Assembly: GCA_903927005.1 (NCBI GenBank)
Contig: CAIYLH010000097.1
Span: forward strand, 1-64,000
Source of the DNA: an uncultured Pseudomonadota bacterium
GTDB lineage: Bacteria; Pseudomonadota; Gammaproteobacteria; Steroidobacterales; Steroidobacteraceae
DNA: 64,000 nucleotides
Direction: 5' to 3'
Below are positions 8,507 through 17,516 of the stretch, one piece after another. The notes beneath the pieces are model-generated. The model did not search any database and had not been told where the DNA came from. It worked only from the letters and a program-made list of their open reading frames with translations. The position numbers and the translations under genes were made by a program. How positions within the stretch are numbered: the stretch's first letter is position 1; each line of letters begins with the position of its first letter.

Positions 8507-10051
8507 ATGACTGCCTCACCTGCCGGACCTGATTCGCCACTGTCTGACGACGACCTGCGCGCCTGCATCCACGTGCTGCGCCTGATCGATGCAGATCGCT
8601 CCCACCTGACACGTTTGTCGCAGGAGCAGAGGCGCGAGCTGTTAACGCTCGCCGGGCTCGTGTCCAAGCCCGACCGGTACGAACTGGTGACGATGACAAG
8701 AGCGTTCAGACGGGCCGCGCGCGCAAACGCGAAGGCCAGCGATCGCAACGCCATCGAGAAGGCAGGACTGCGAATACAACGCCGCGCAGCAGAGTATTCG
8801 CCGCTTTGGCTAGCGCCACCGCCATCCAATGCCGCAAGTGAGCGAGCGGAACTGCATAGCGCGCGAAACTGCTACGTCTGCAAGCAGCCGTTCAGCAAGG
8901 TACATCGCTACTACGACTCGATGTGCGACGCTTGCGGCGACTTCAACTATGCAAAGCGCGAGCAGACCGCGAACCTCAGTGGGCGCTACGCACTGGTCAC
9001 CGGCGCACGCGTAAAAATCGGCTTCCAGGCATCGCTGAAGCTGCTGCGGGCGGGCGCTCATGTTGTCGTCACGACACGCTTCCCGAATGACGCCGCGGAT
9101 CGCTATTCGCGCGAAGCTGACTATTCGACCTTTGCCGATCGCCTGCAGATCCACGGCCTCGACATGCGGCACACCCCGAGCGTCGAGCTGTTTGCCCGCT
9201 TTCTGGTCGAGCGCCTGCCCCGGCTGGACTACATCCTCAACAACGCCTGCCAGACGGTGCGGCGGCCAGCGGGCTTCTTCGAGCACCTGCTGGCAAGAGA
9301 AGCGAATGCTGTCGCGCTCCTGCCCGTCGCGTGGCAGGGGCCACTGGCGAGGCACGAGGAGTTGCGGCAGACCCTCGAATCCTCGCAGTTGCACGATGGC
9401 ACGGCTCTCGTCGAGACGAACCCGCCGGGTGGGTTGCGCGGTGAAGGGCTCCTGCATAGCGCCGCGCTGTCTCAGCGGCGCTACCTCGACGCAGACTTTC
9501 TAGGTGGCGAGGCGCTGTTCCCAACAGATGTCTACGACGAGGATCGGCAGCAGACTGATCTGCGCCATATCAACAGCTGGCGGCTGCGCATGCACGAGGT
9601 GGAGACACCGGAGCTGCTCGAAGTCCAGCTGGTCAACGCGATTGCGCCCTATATCCTCAACGCACGCCTCAAGCCCCTCATGCTGCGCGCGCCTGGCAGA
9701 CACAAGCACATCGTCAACGTCAGCGCGATGGAAGGTCAGTTCTATCGCACAATGAAGACCGACAAGCATCCCCACACGAACATGGCCAAGGCCGCGCTCA
9801 ACATGATGACGCGGACCAGTGCGGCGGACTACGCCAGAGACGGCATCCACATGAACGCCGTCGACACAGGCTGGGTGACTGACGAGGATCCGGCAGTGCA
9901 CGCCGCGCGTAAGGCGGAAGAAGGGTTTTCACCGCCGCTGGATATCATCGACGGCGCCGCTCGGATCGTCGATCCGATCTTCGCCGGTCAACTGACAGGC
10001 AGCCATCTCTGGGGCCAGTTTCTGAAGGACTACAAGCCAACGCCCTGGTAA
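8507..10051 (+). CDS. SDR-like oxidoreductase with N-terminal CxxC...CxxC zinc ribbon
   Basis: CYVCKQPFSKVHRYYDSMCDACGDFNYAKREQTANLSGRYALVTGARVKIGFQASLKLLRAGAHVVVTTRFP...LDYILNNACQTVRRP...HIVNVSAMEG...NMAKAALNMM. Confidence 0.85.
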   Translation: MTASPAGPDSPLSDDDLRACIHVLRLIDADRSHLTRLSQEQRRELLTLAGLVSKPDRYELVTMTRAFRRAARANAKASDRNAIEKAGLRIQRRAAEYSPLWLAPPPSNAASERAELHSARNCYVCKQPFSKVHRYYDSMCDACGDFNYAKREQTANLSGRYALVTGARVKIGFQASLKLLRAGAHVVVTTRFPNDAADRYSREADYSTFADRLQIHGLDMRHTPSVELFARFLVERLPRLDYILNNACQTVRRPAGFFEHLLAREANAVALLPVAWQGPLARHEELRQTLESSQLHDGTALVETNPPGGLRGEGLLHSAALSQRRYLDADFLGGEALFPTDVYDEDRQQTDLRHINSWRLRMHEVETPELLEVQLVNAIAPYILNARLKPLMLRAPGRHKHIVNVSAMEGQFYRTMKTDKHPHTNMAKAALNMMTRTSAADYARDGIHMNAVDTGWVTDEDPAVHAARKAEEGFSPPLDIIDGAARIVDPIFAGQLTGSHLWGQFLKDYKPTPW

Positions 10052-10059
10052 CGCCAGGG
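10043..10059 (+). terminator. Hairpin CCCTGG-TAACG-CCAGGG with the SDR gene stop codon in its loop
   Basis: Perfect 6-bp arms; TAA at 10049-10051 in the loop. No downstream T-run, so terminator function is uncertain. Confidence 0.35.
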
Positions 10060-10321
10060 TCTCGGCGGCAGCGATGCCTGCCCCGACCGGTAAGCCGCCG
10101 ACGTCCGCCCCGTTCACTGAGGGGCGCCGGCAAATTTGGCGCCCGGCAGCGGACTTGGCCCGGTCGGGAACTTCAAGTTGGCCGTAAGCCGCGGATCGTG
10201 ACCGGCCAGCAAGCACCGATTCTGCCGGGAAATGGTAGGATTCGGGGGCATATACAAAACGGTGGGCTCACGCGGAAGTTGCGGGGCCACCTGCAAAAAC
10301 AAAGCATCGAAGGGGCATCAA

Positions 10322-13300
10322 ATGCAGCAGCAAGGTAAGGCGCGCGTGCGATACGCGCGCTGGTCGGTTGGCTTGGGGCTTGGGCTGGCGATCGCCATGG
10401 CGGCGCCGACTTGGGCGCAGTCAGCCGCTGCGGCACTGCGGGGAACCGCGCCGATCGGCAGCACGGTCACCGTCAAGAACATCGCGACGGGACTCGTTCG
10501 GCACACAAGTACCGCCGCGGACGGCAGCTACACTCTCGTCGGCCTGCCCTCAGGCACCTACGAAGTTGATGCCGGCCCCGGCACCCAGGCGCGCGTCACG
10601 CTGTCAGTGGCCTCGACGACGACGCTCATGCTGGCCGACTCGCTCGGCGAGTTCACTGCCAAGAACTCACGTATTGCCGGTCTCGCTGCCCCCGAGGTTC
10701 GTACGCCAGAAGTTGCGTTTATCGTCTCGCTGCATGACATCGAGACGCTGCCGCAGGTGACGCGCAACTTCCTGGAGTTCGCAGACACGGTTCCCGGCAT
10801 GCAGTTTACCGTCGACTCCAACGGCAATTCGACGCTGCGCGGCGGTGGGCAGAACTCCAGCGCATTGAACGTGTTCATCGACGGCGTCGGCCAGAAGAGC
10901 TACGTCAAGGACGGCGGCATCACCGGCCAGGTGCAGACCCAGGGCAACCCGTTCCCCCAGCTCGCGATCGGCGCCTACAAAGTCATCACCTCAAACTACA
11001 AGGCCGAGTACGACCAGGTCTCAAGCGCGGCGATTACGGCCGAGACGAAATCCGGCACGAACGAGTTCCATGGCGAAGCCTTCGTCGACTACACCGATCA
11101 AACGATGCGCGCCAAGACCTCCGCCGAAGAAATCGCGGGCATCAAGGTTCCCTCCAACAACAACGAGTACGGTTTCGCGTTTGGTGGCCCGATCATTGCC
11201 GACAAGATGCATTTCTTCGTCACCTACGAGGGCAAGCGGTTCAAGACGCCAGCCTCCATTCATCCGGGAATAGAGACAACGGGCACCGGCGCGCCAATCG
11301 GTTCAGTGCTGCCGGCAAGTGTCACCTCGCTGTTTGGCCCGATCGAGCGGCCATTCAACTCAGACTTGTATTTCGGCAAGATCGACTGGGAAATCTCTGA
11401 TTCCGACCGCATCGAAGTCAGCGCCAAGATGCGCCGCGACAACCAGGCAGCGTTCGGCTCCGGCCAGTACGCCGCCGAGCACGGCACCAATCAGCTCAAT
11501 ACCGACAATCGACTGACCGCTCGCTGGCAGCACACGACGGACCGCTGGGCCAACGAGCTGTTGCTGACGTACGAGGATGCTTTCTTCAAGTCGGTGCCGC
11601 GCATTGGCGGCAACGGCGCCATCTACGACTACTACGCCTGTCCGGGGACGCCGGGCACCTGCAGCCCCGACGCTTACCAGACCGAGTTCTTCTATGCCGG
11701 ATCGGCCGGCCCGCTCGATACGCAGGATAAGGGCCAGCGCGGCCCCGGCCTGCAGGACGACTTCACCTGGTCAAACCTGACCTGGCACGGCGACCACACC
11801 GTGAAGGTCGGTTTCAAGTACAAGGACGTCAAGCTCAAGGCGATCGATGCCGGTGGCCAGGGCCCGCAGTTCTACTACATCGTCACGGACGGCGGCGTTG
11901 AGGCGCAGCCTTACTACGCGTTCTTCGCCTACCCGACGCCGGGACAGACACCGGTCGTCTCCACCAGCGATCGTCAGTTTGGCGCCTACCTGCAGGATGA
12001 CTGGCAGGTCACCAAGCGCCTGACCGTTAACGTTGGCGTTCGTTGGGACGCCGAGTGGGTGCCGTCCTACCTGAACTACGTCACGCCGGCTTCGGTCGTC
12101 AGCGGCATGAATAGTCAGGATCCGACGGCACCGGAAGGCCAGACCTATGCGCAGACGCTGGGCCTTGGCGGCGTCGACATCAACAACTACATCAGCAACG
12201 GCCACAACCGCCACGCGCCGATGGACGAGTGGCAGCCGCGCCTAGGATTCTCGTTCGACATCAATGGCGACGAGCAGCACGTGCTGTTCGGCGGCTACGG
12301 CAGATCCTATGACCGCGATCTGTTCGACTACCTGCAGCTCGAGAACAACAAGGGCGCTCTGCCGCAATACACGGTTGCGTTCCAGTCACCGCAGTTTGGC
12401 GGCGCCTGCTATCCGGGCGTGCCTTGCTTCGCGTGGGATCCGAGCTATCTCGGCGGCGCGCAATCGCTAGGTCCGCTAGCGGCAGGTGCCGCGCCGGAGA
12501 CCGATCTGCTACCGAACAACATTAAGGTGCCGTTCTCGGATCAGTTCAGCATCGGCATCCGCAACCGCTTTGGCCAGTGGAACACAAGCGCGACACTATC
12601 GTACGTACATAGCAAGAACGGTTTCGTGTTCAGCTGGGGCAACCGTGAAATGATCGGTGGGCAGGCCGCCGCCTACAACTACGGCTACACCTCTGGCAAT
12701 GGCATCCCCGGCCTCGGCCTGATGATTCTTGGCGACAATGGCGCAGAGACGAAGACCAAGCAGCTGCTGCTGTCCGTTGAGAAGCCCTATACGCCCGAGT
12801 CTGGCTGGGGGATGTCCGCGGCGTTCACCTACTCCGACGCGACGCTTAATCGCGGCATCAGCGACCACTACTCCAGCGAGTATCCGAACATTCGGGACTA
12901 CCCGTTCATCACGTCGAACGCCGTGCCGAAGGCGCGACTGGTCATGACCGGCAGCATCAACGGCCCGTGGGGCACGGTGCTTGGCGCGAAGCTGACACTG
13001 GCAACGCCAACGCCTCTCGTCTACGACGCCAATCTCGACGTGCAGGGCGACTATTCGTGGTGGCGGCCGGTGTCGAAGACGCCGACTGGTACGCTGGGCT
13101 ACCGCGACTTCGATGTGCAGATCACCAAGAACTTCGACCTGCCCCGTGGGCAGGTGTTCTATGTCCGCGCCGATGCACTGAACCTGTTCAATTCGTTCAA
13201 CCCGGATAGCTTCAACATCGACGTCGGTGACTACAGCAGCCTCAACGGCAACAATCTCGCGCGACCGACTGCAAACCGCGGCGGCAATATCCTCGGCACG

Positions 13301-13339
13301 CCGGCGACGTTCAAGCTGTCGCTGGGTTACAAGTTCTGA
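10322..13339 (+). CDS. TonB-dependent receptor with N-terminal carboxypeptidase-regulatory-like domain (Oar-like)
   Basis: Signal peptide (MQQQGKARVRYARWSVGLGLGLAIAMAAPTWAQ), CarboxypepD-like domain (LRGTAPIGSTVTVKNIATGLVRHTSTAADGSYTLVGLPSGTYEV), plug and beta-barrel, ending KLSLGYKF. Confidence 0.92.
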   Translation: MQQQGKARVRYARWSVGLGLGLAIAMAAPTWAQSAAAALRGTAPIGSTVTVKNIATGLVRHTSTAADGSYTLVGLPSGTYEVDAGPGTQARVTLSVASTTTLMLADSLGEFTAKNSRIAGLAAPEVRTPEVAFIVSLHDIETLPQVTRNFLEFADTVPGMQFTVDSNGNSTLRGGGQNSSALNVFIDGVGQKSYVKDGGITGQVQTQGNPFPQLAIGAYKVITSNYKAEYDQVSSAAITAETKSGTNEFHGEAFVDYTDQTMRAKTSAEEIAGIKVPSNNNEYGFAFGGPIIADKMHFFVTYEGKRFKTPASIHPGIETTGTGAPIGSVLPASVTSLFGPIERPFNSDLYFGKIDWEISDSDRIEVSAKMRRDNQAAFGSGQYAAEHGTNQLNTDNRLTARWQHTTDRWANELLLTYEDAFFKSVPRIGGNGAIYDYYACPGTPGTCSPDAYQTEFFYAGSAGPLDTQDKGQRGPGLQDDFTWSNLTWHGDHTVKVGFKYKDVKLKAIDAGGQGPQFYYIVTDGGVEAQPYYAFFAYPTPGQTPVVSTSDRQFGAYLQDDWQVTKRLTVNVGVRWDAEWVPSYLNYVTPASVVSGMNSQDPTAPEGQTYAQTLGLGGVDINNYISNGHNRHAPMDEWQPRLGFSFDINGDEQHVLFGGYGRSYDRDLFDYLQLENNKGALPQYTVAFQSPQFGGACYPGVPCFAWDPSYLGGAQSLGPLAAGAAPETDLLPNNIKVPFSDQFSIGIRNRFGQWNTSATLSYVHSKNGFVFSWGNREMIGGQAAAYNYGYTSGNGIPGLGLMILGDNGAETKTKQLLLSVEKPYTPESGWGMSAAFTYSDATLNRGISDHYSSEYPNIRDYPFITSNAVPKARLVMTGSINGPWGTVLGAKLTLATPTPLVYDANLDVQGDYSWWRPVSKTPTGTLGYRDFDVQITKNFDLPRGQVFYVRADALNLFNSFNPDSFNIDVGDYSSLNGNNLARPTANRGGNILGTPATFKLSLGYKF

Positions 13340-13350
13340 GTGATAGGCGA

Positions 13351-13384
13351 AGCGCGCTGCGGACCCTCCAGTCCACAGCGCGCT
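13351..13384 (+). terminator. Strong GC-rich hairpin after the TonB-dependent receptor gene
   Basis: AGCGCGCTG-c-GGAC-cctcca-GTCC-a-CAGCGCGCT: 9+4 bp arms with one C-A mismatch, 12 bp after the stop; no T-run. Confidence 0.55.
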
Positions 13385-13613
13385 CGTCACAGCGCGACTG
13401 CATTGATCTGCGCCCTGCCCGGCAAACGAGCGGCGGGCGCTGCGGTAATCACGGCAATCTCGCAGCGGGCACAGCGGCCAGTTTGTCAGCCAGGCCGAGC
13501 CTCGGCGTCATGCCGGACCCGCGCCTAGTTCCAGCACCTATTCCCAACTCGCCTGCAGAACCGAGCCACGGTCCTGGATACGCGCGCGACAAAGGGCGTC
13601 GCGGGCCGCCTTG

Positions 13614-14183
13614 TCAGGCGGCAGCCTCCGGTGCGAACGGACAGTAGCTTTCCTTTTCCACCAGTCCGAGCACGAACGATAGCTTGGCCATCCCCGAAAT
13701 GATCGCCATCGTGGTGCCGAGCTCGAGAATGTCTGCCTCACTGAAGTGACGCCGCAGGCGCGCAAATAGCGCAGGCGACAAGCGTCCTTCGATGTTGGTC
13801 AACGCCACCTCCGCTGCGTAGGCGATCACGGCTCGCTCAGCGTCAGTGAACGGGCCGCTCTCGAAGTCATCCATCGCCTCGACCTGCGCTTCGCTGATGC
13901 CAGCGGCAATCGCACCTGGCACGTTCTGCTTGTTGCACGTGCGGCAGCCATGTATCAGCGACAGCTTCAATCGCGCCAGCTGCTTGTAACGATTGTCGAC
14001 CTGTCCACCGAAAAAAACCGGGCCGTAGAACTTGTTCATGACGAAGTCGAGCATCGCTGGATGCTGCGCGAACACCTCGACAAACGTAGCGTCCCCGGTC
14101 AGGCCATTTAACGTGTCCCAGGCGAGGTGGAACTCAGCAGGCATGACATTGCGGGGGAGGCGCGTGAACGGCGTATCGGACAT
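13614..14183 (-). CDS. Carboxymuconolactone decarboxylase / AhpD-like family protein
   Basis: MSDTPFTRLPRNVMPAEFHLAWDTLNGLTGDATFVEVFAQHPAMLDFVM...QLARLKLSLIHGCRTCNKQNVPGA. Confidence 0.85.
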   Translation of the reverse strand: MSDTPFTRLPRNVMPAEFHLAWDTLNGLTGDATFVEVFAQHPAMLDFVMNKFYGPVFFGGQVDNRYKQLARLKLSLIHGCRTCNKQNVPGAIAAGISEAQVEAMDDFESGPFTDAERAVIAYAAEVALTNIEGRLSPALFARLRRHFSEADILELGTTMAIISGMAKLSFVLGLVEKESYCPFAPEAAA

Positions 14184-14342
14184 TTCCTGGCTCCTGACGA
14201 CAGAGGGACTGGGCGAGTTGAGCATGGAACCCCGCTGGAAGTCCAAGGCAGCTGTGCCCTTGTCCCGCCTTCGGGTAGCAGGTAGTTTCCTCGCCATGAT
14301 GCACGCCTCACGCTCCTTGCACGCGCCCGGGACCTGCCGCTA

Positions 14343-15299
14343 ATGCGCGCCGTCTTTCTTGACTTCGCGACCGTCAGCACCGGTGGCGATCTGGACGCAA
14401 CCGGCCTGCTGCAGGCACTGCCGGCGCTTCAGGTCTACGCCACGACGACAGACGCACTTGTCGACGAACGCATTCGTGGCGCAGAGGTGGTGCTCATCAA
14501 CAAGGCCGAGATCAGCCGCGCACGCATCGAGGCCAATCCACAGCTCCGGCTGATCGCACTGACCGCGACCGGCACAAACAACGTCGACCTGGAGGCGGCG
14601 CGCGAGCGCGGCGTCGCTGTCTGCAACATCCGCGACTACTGCACGCCGTCTGTCGTGCAGCACGTCTGGGCGGTATTGCTGGCCCTGACCCACCACGTGC
14701 GGGAATACGATCGGGCGCTCAAGGCCGGCGCCTGGGAGCGCGAAAACCAGTTCACGATGCTGCACTACCCGGTGCGCGAGCTGGCTGGCCGCACCCTCGG
14801 CGTGGTCGGTTGGGGCAATCTCGGCCGCGGGGTTGCCAGGGTCGCGGAGGCATTTGGCATGCGCGTGCTGATCGCCAACCGCGCCGGCGCGGAGCCGCAA
14901 GACGGCCGCGTGCCGCTCGCCGAGCTGCTACCGCAAGTCGACGTGCTGACGCTGCACTGCCCCATCACGCCGGCGACGCGGCATCTGATTGGGGCGGCCG
15001 AACTGGCACTGATGAAACAGGATGCCGTGCTGATCAATACCGCGCGCGGCGCCCTGGTGGACGCCACCGCACTTGCCGCGGCGTTGCGCGCCGGCACCCT
15101 CGGCGGCGCGGCGATAGACGTGCTGGACGGGGAGCCGCCGGCGCCCGGCCACCCGTTGCTCGCGCCAGACCTGCAACGGCTGATCGTCACGCCGCACACG
15201 GCCTGGGCAGCGCTGGAGTCCCGTCAGCGGGCGCTGGATGAGCTCGCGGCCAATATCCGCGACTTTCTCGCCGGCGGCCGTCGCGGTCGGGTCGTCTAA
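14343..15299 (+). CDS. D-2-hydroxyacid dehydrogenase (glycerate dehydrogenase-like)
   Basis: GRTLGVVGWGNLGRGVARVAEAFGM...LHCPITPATRHLIGAAELALMKQDAVLINTARGALVDATAL...VTPHTAWAALESRQ. Confidence 0.93.
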   Translation: MRAVFLDFATVSTGGDLDATGLLQALPALQVYATTTDALVDERIRGAEVVLINKAEISRARIEANPQLRLIALTATGTNNVDLEAARERGVAVCNIRDYCTPSVVQHVWAVLLALTHHVREYDRALKAGAWERENQFTMLHYPVRELAGRTLGVVGWGNLGRGVARVAEAFGMRVLIANRAGAEPQDGRVPLAELLPQVDVLTLHCPITPATRHLIGAAELALMKQDAVLINTARGALVDATALAAALRAGTLGGAAIDVLDGEPPAPGHPLLAPDLQRLIVTPHTAWAALESRQRALDELAANIRDFLAGGRRGRVV

Positions 15300-15325
15300 G
15301 TCCCTCGATTTGACGCTCTGTCATC

Positions 15326-15356
15326 AATTGACATAGTGTCAATTCTGAATTAGACT
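15326..15356 (+). promoter_or_regulatory. Palindromic operator AATTGACA-TAG-TGTCAATT overlapping a sigma70-like promoter (TTGACA-17-TAGACT) for the tetR gene
   Basis: Perfect 8-bp arms (15326-15333 / 15337-15344). TTGACA at 15328-15333 and TAGACT at 15351-15356 are 17 bp apart; ATG follows at 15363. Confidence 0.7.
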
Positions 15357-15362
15357 AACGGG

Positions 15363-16010
15363 ATGTCGTACATCGCCGAGCGTCGGGTCGAGGAGAAGGA
15401 GCGCCGCCGCGGCGAGATCCTAGATTCGGCTGTGCGCCTGTACGCCGAGAAAGGCTGGGATGCCGTGACCATGGATCAGGTTGCGCGCAGCGCGCGGCTG
15501 TCCCGGGCCCTGCTGTACGTTTACTTCCGCGACAAGGAAGAGCTGCTGTACGGCATCGGCGCGGTCGCACTCTCGGTGCTGCGCGAGCACTGCCTGGCTG
15601 CCGTTGCGCGCAGCGGCAGCGGGCTCGAACAGGTCGAGGCTATCGGCCGGGCCTACATGGCCTACGCGCAAGAGTATCCCCACTATTTCGACGTCTGCGC
15701 CCGCTTCCAGGCGCATTCCGTGTCACCCGATCCGGGCTCCAATGAAGGGGCGTGCGCCGCCGCCGGCGACGAGGCCCTCGGCGTGGTCGTCACCGCGATC
15801 CGTGCTGGCCTTGCCGATGGCAGCATCCGGCAGGGCCTCGGCGATCCCATGCTATTGGCGGTCTCGCTGTGGGCATTTACCCACGGGATCATCCAGTTGG
15901 CGATGACCAAGGCCCGTGACCTCGAGCACCTGCAGATCGCCGTACCGACATTTACCGAATACGCCTTTGGCCTGCTGACGTCGCTGACCGCCGCCCCGAA
16001 GACGGCCTGA
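15363..16010 (+). CDS. TetR-family transcriptional regulator
   Basis: RRGEILDSAVRLYAEKGWDAVTMDQVARSARLSRALLYVYFRDKEELLYGI. Confidence 0.93.
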   Translation: MSYIAERRVEEKERRRGEILDSAVRLYAEKGWDAVTMDQVARSARLSRALLYVYFRDKEELLYGIGAVALSVLREHCLAAVARSGSGLEQVEAIGRAYMAYAQEYPHYFDVCARFQAHSVSPDPGSNEGACAAAGDEALGVVVTAIRAGLADGSIRQGLGDPMLLAVSLWAFTHGIIQLAMTKARDLEHLQIAVPTFTEYAFGLLTSLTAAPKTA

Positions 16011-16028
16011 GCCTTTATTTTGGCCCGG

Positions 16029-16046
16029 AATTGACACATGTCCAAT
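16029..16046 (+). promoter_or_regulatory. Second TetR-operator-like site AATTGACA-CA-TGTCCAAT overlapping the tolC-like start codon
   Basis: The left half-site AATTGACA is identical to that at 15326. ATG of the downstream gene is at 16038-16040. Confidence 0.5.
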
Positions 16047-17516
16047 CCATCAACACGTGACTGTCGAGCCGGTTTCGCGCAGCTGCTCGCCCTGGGTCTG
16101 ACCTTTGCACTGCTGCTGGCGACCGCTGCCGCGCACGCCGGCGCGATCGCCGAGGCGCCGTTGGTGACGGTCGTCGAGGCCCTGGTGCAGGACGCACGCC
16201 GTGCCAACCTGGAACTTGCGATTGCAGGGGCCAGCGCCGAGGAACGACTCGCCGCGCTGGACGCTGCCCGCGCCCGCTATCTGCCGGTGCTTGCGCTCGA
16301 TGCGCGCTACTCGGCCGCCGACGGTGGCCGCACGATCGACTTTCCCGTCGGCGACCTGCTGAACCCGGTCTACGCAACACTAAACCAGCTCACCGGCGTC
16401 AGTCGCTTCCCGGCAGTGCCGAACCAGACCGTACACCTGCTGCGGCCGCGCGAGCAGGACACACACCTGACCCTAACCCAACCGCTGTACGACGCGCGCA
16501 TCGCCGCCGGCCGCGATGCCGCCAGCGCAGGCCTCGCGGGCACGCAGGCCGCGCGCGAGGCGCTAGGCGGACGCATCGACCGCGACATGCGTAGTGCCTA
16601 CTACCGTTGGCTCGAAGCCGGCGCTCGCCGCGGCATTCTCGAGGCGACGCGCGACCTTGCGCAGGCAAACCTGCGCGCCAATCAAAGCCTCTACGCAAAC
16701 GGCAAAGTGACGCCAGACCTCGTCTATCGTGCTGAAGCGGATCTGCTCGAGGTGCAGCAAACGCTGCTCGGCACCCGCAACGCAGAGCGCCTCGCGCAGA
16801 GCTACGCGAATCTGATCCGCAACGCGCCATTCGACAGCCCGCTGCCCTGCCCGCCGGTTGCGGACACGGACATCACCACCGCACGCGATGCGCTCATGCA
16901 ACGGCTGGGCACTGGCACGCTCACGCTGCCCGCGCTGACCGCCACCGCCATCTCGCGCCGCGCCGAACTCCAACAGCTGGATGCCGCCAGCGCAGTCGCC
17001 ACCGCCGGCGAGCGCCTCGCCCGCGCTGCCTTCAAGCCGCAGCTGGCGCTATCCGTCGATGCCGGCACACAGGGCGAACGCTACGCGTTCGGCAGCGAAG
17101 GCCGCTATGTGCTGGCTTCCCTGGTGCTGCGCTTCAACCTTTTTGACGGTGGCGCCGACGAGGCCGGACTCGCCGCGGCGCGGGCCGTAGGCCGTGCCGC
17201 CCACAGCCAGCGCACTCTTGCCGAGCAGCACATCCGCCTGCAGGTCGAGCAGGCACTCGATAGCGTTGAAGTGGCCGTCGCCTCTCTGGACACCGCCGCA
17301 CGCCGTGTCGATGCAGCACACGGTGCATTCCGCATCGCCGAGCGCAAGCGCGACCTCGGGCAGATCAACCAGGCCGAGTTCATCGACGCGCGCCGCGGGC
17401 TGACCGAGGCTGAACTCAATCGCAACCTGACGCGCTACAGCGCCTTCGACGCCCTCGCACAACTTGAGTACGCGCTCGGCAGCCGCCGTGGCCAGATTCC
17501 GGAGAGCCAGCCATGA
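16038..17516 (+). CDS. TolC-family outer-membrane efflux protein
   Basis: LTLTQPLYDARIAAGRDAASAGLAG...; C-terminal repeat LVLRFNLFDGGADEAGLAAARAV; sits in an efflux operon. Confidence 0.92.
   Translation: MSNPSTRDCRAGFAQLLALGLTFALLLATAAAHAGAIAEAPLVTVVEALVQDARRANLELAIAGASAEERLAALDAARARYLPVLALDARYSAADGGRTIDFPVGDLLNPVYATLNQLTGVSRFPAVPNQTVHLLRPREQDTHLTLTQPLYDARIAAGRDAASAGLAGTQAAREALGGRIDRDMRSAYYRWLEAGARRGILEATRDLAQANLRANQSLYANGKVTPDLVYRAEADLLEVQQTLLGTRNAERLAQSYANLIRNAPFDSPLPCPPVADTDITTARDALMQRLGTGTLTLPALTATAISRRAELQQLDAASAVATAGERLARAAFKPQLALSVDAGTQGERYAFGSEGRYVLASLVLRFNLFDGGADEAGLAAARAVGRAAHSQRTLAEQHIRLQVEQALDSVEVAVASLDTAARRVDAAHGAFRIAERKRDLGQINQAEFIDARRGLTEAELNRNLTRYSAFDALAQLEYALGSRRGQIPESQP

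Noticed and set aside
12596-13390. 264-aa minus-strand ORF inside the TonB-dependent receptor gene
   Set aside because: Shadow ORF antisense to a clear coding sequence in high-GC DNA; Arg/Val-rich composition and no domain.
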